A DNA stretch of 51,553 nt from Casp-actino8 sp001510455 (GTDB lineage Bacteria > Actinomycetota > Acidimicrobiia > Acidimicrobiales > Ilumatobacteraceae): positions 1 through 51,553 of the forward strand of contig JAQCIK010000016.1 of NCBI GenBank assembly GCA_027592035.1, in the 5' to 3' direction. The position numbers were made by a program, and so were the translations under genes. The notes below the pieces were generated by a model. It was not told the origin of the DNA, made no database searches, and saw only the letters and a program-made list of their open reading frames with translations. Below are positions 51,110 to 51,553 of the stretch, piece after piece; within the stretch, counting starts at the first letter, position 1; the number at the start of each line of letters is the position of its first letter.

Positions 51110-51331
51110 CTGTTTCCTTTCCCGTGCTCTGAGTAGGTCGTGAGTTGAGTTCTGACGCTGATATGTGGAGTGTTCGTTGGATGGAGTGTTTGACGTCGGT
51201 CCGTCGCATGCGCCAACGAACGTCGGTCATCGTCTGTGACGGTGCAATCCGACGTCGATCCCAGTCCCGGTCGCCGATCCGCGACGTACCGCCCCCGTTC
51301 TCACGCCTATCCCTCCGCCGTCTTCCCGACC

Positions 51332-51360
51332 GTACTCGTCAGTCACTGACCACCGAGTAC
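51332..51360. promoter_or_regulatory. Compound dyad upstream of the sheath gene
   Basis: GTACTCG (51332-51338) and CGAGTAC (51354-51360) are perfect inverted repeats. Between them lies a second small palindrome TCAGT-C-ACTGA (51339-51349). It lies about 220 bases before the sheath start and might be a regulator site for the CIS operon or for a divergent gene at 51454. There is no T-run, so it is not a typical terminator. Confidence 0.4.
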
Positions 51361-51453
51361 GAATGTCAGCAGGACAAACATGAGAGTAGACCACCTCCTG
51401 GTGGGACGCAAGATGGTTCGTTCAATTGGTACGAACAAGGCCACGGGATCCTC

Positions 51454-51553
51454 ATGAACGAGTCGACCCGTCCCTCGGCTAACCTCGCCACATGGGCCGC
51501 CGCCCCCGACGCACGCATGACGCCTCCAAGTAGTCCCTCCACCGTGGTCGTTC
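51454..51553 (+). CDS. Possible partial gene at the window edge
   Basis: From ATG 51454 a plus-strand frame stays open to the end of the window (33 codons: MNESTRPSANLATWAAAP and on). It is divergent from the CIS operon. There is no convincing ribosome site and the visible part is low in complexity (Pro/Ala/Ser), so it may be chance. Product unknown. Confidence 0.25.
   Translation, partial: MNESTRPSANLATWAAAPDARMTPPSSPSTVVV

Larger units (their letters stand above)
51110..51553. other. Non-coding upstream region of the CIS operon
   Basis: About 340-440 bases with no convincing gene on the CIS strand. It should contain the operon promoter. It holds a compound dyad at 51332-51360 and a six-base inverted repeat GTTCGT/ACGAAC at 51416-51421 and 51431-51436. 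No clear sigma-70-type boxes, RNA gene or transposon remnant were seen. Confidence 0.5.

Overview
The window looks like chromosomal DNA of a high-GC actinobacterium. Acidimicrobiia (the Ilumatobacter/Microthrix side) is my best guess. This is inferred from GC-rich codon use, frequent GTG starts, a wax-ester/diacylglycerol acyltransferase, two bacterial P450s, two luciferase-like (F420-type) oxidoreductases and several small proteins that resemble conserved actinobacterial families. No capsid, terminase, portal, integrase, transposase or CRISPR array was seen.

Region 1 (1-7.7 kb) is housekeeping and mixed: a partial membrane protein, an Fpg/Nei-type DNA glycosylase, two small conserved-looking proteins, an EamA transporter, tRNA-Gly(GCC) with a strong terminator, an Hsp20 gene translationally coupled to a 49-residue membrane protein, a secreted protein, WS/DGAT, TrmB and an aminoglycoside-phosphotransferase-like kinase.

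Region 2 (7.7-26 kb) is a catabolic block of mostly single or paired genes: FAD oxidases, DinB, DUF1330, two P450s, a TauD/TfdA dioxygenase, two amidohydrolases, SDR, VOC, SnoaL-like, hotdog-like, isochorismatase-like, two LLM oxidoreductases and an AcuI/YhdH reductase. Three of its promoters carry near-identical palindromes with the core CTGACG-N3-CGTCAG, which points to one shared TetR-type regulator. tRNA-Cys(GCA) and two lipoprotein-like reading frames lie in the middle.

Region 3 (26-51 kb) is a contractile injection system (CIS/eCIS) locus. From 51109 down to 27212 on the minus strand, genes follow each other with overlaps or very short gaps. The order is sheath, tube, tail-assembly-chaperone-like, Pvc6/DUF6760-like, second tube with a lysine-rich tail, a 1020-residue Arg/Ser/Thr-rich disordered protein, LysM tube-initiator, VgrG spike, gp25, baseplate J, tail protein I, a tail-anchored zinc-ribbon protein, the DUF4255/Pvc16 cap, three bitopic membrane proteins with CarboxypepD_reg repeats (703, 828 and 2034 residues) and a septum-formation-like lipoprotein. 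A DUF4280 PAAR-like protein sits just beyond, next to an oppositely oriented YbjN-like gene. No tail fibre, tape measure of the usual kind, AAA+ ATPase or toxin is recognisable inside the window.

The most distinctive feature is the membrane set attached to the CIS. Three paralogues each have about 215 cysteine-free residues of Ig-like character, predicted to be cytoplasmic, then one transmembrane helix, then about 5, 6 or 19 carboxypeptidase-regulatory-like repeats predicted to be outside. Together with the tail-anchored zinc-ribbon protein and the giant disordered protein, this suggests a membrane-docked intracellular CIS rather than a released, fibre-bearing particle. That model is inference.
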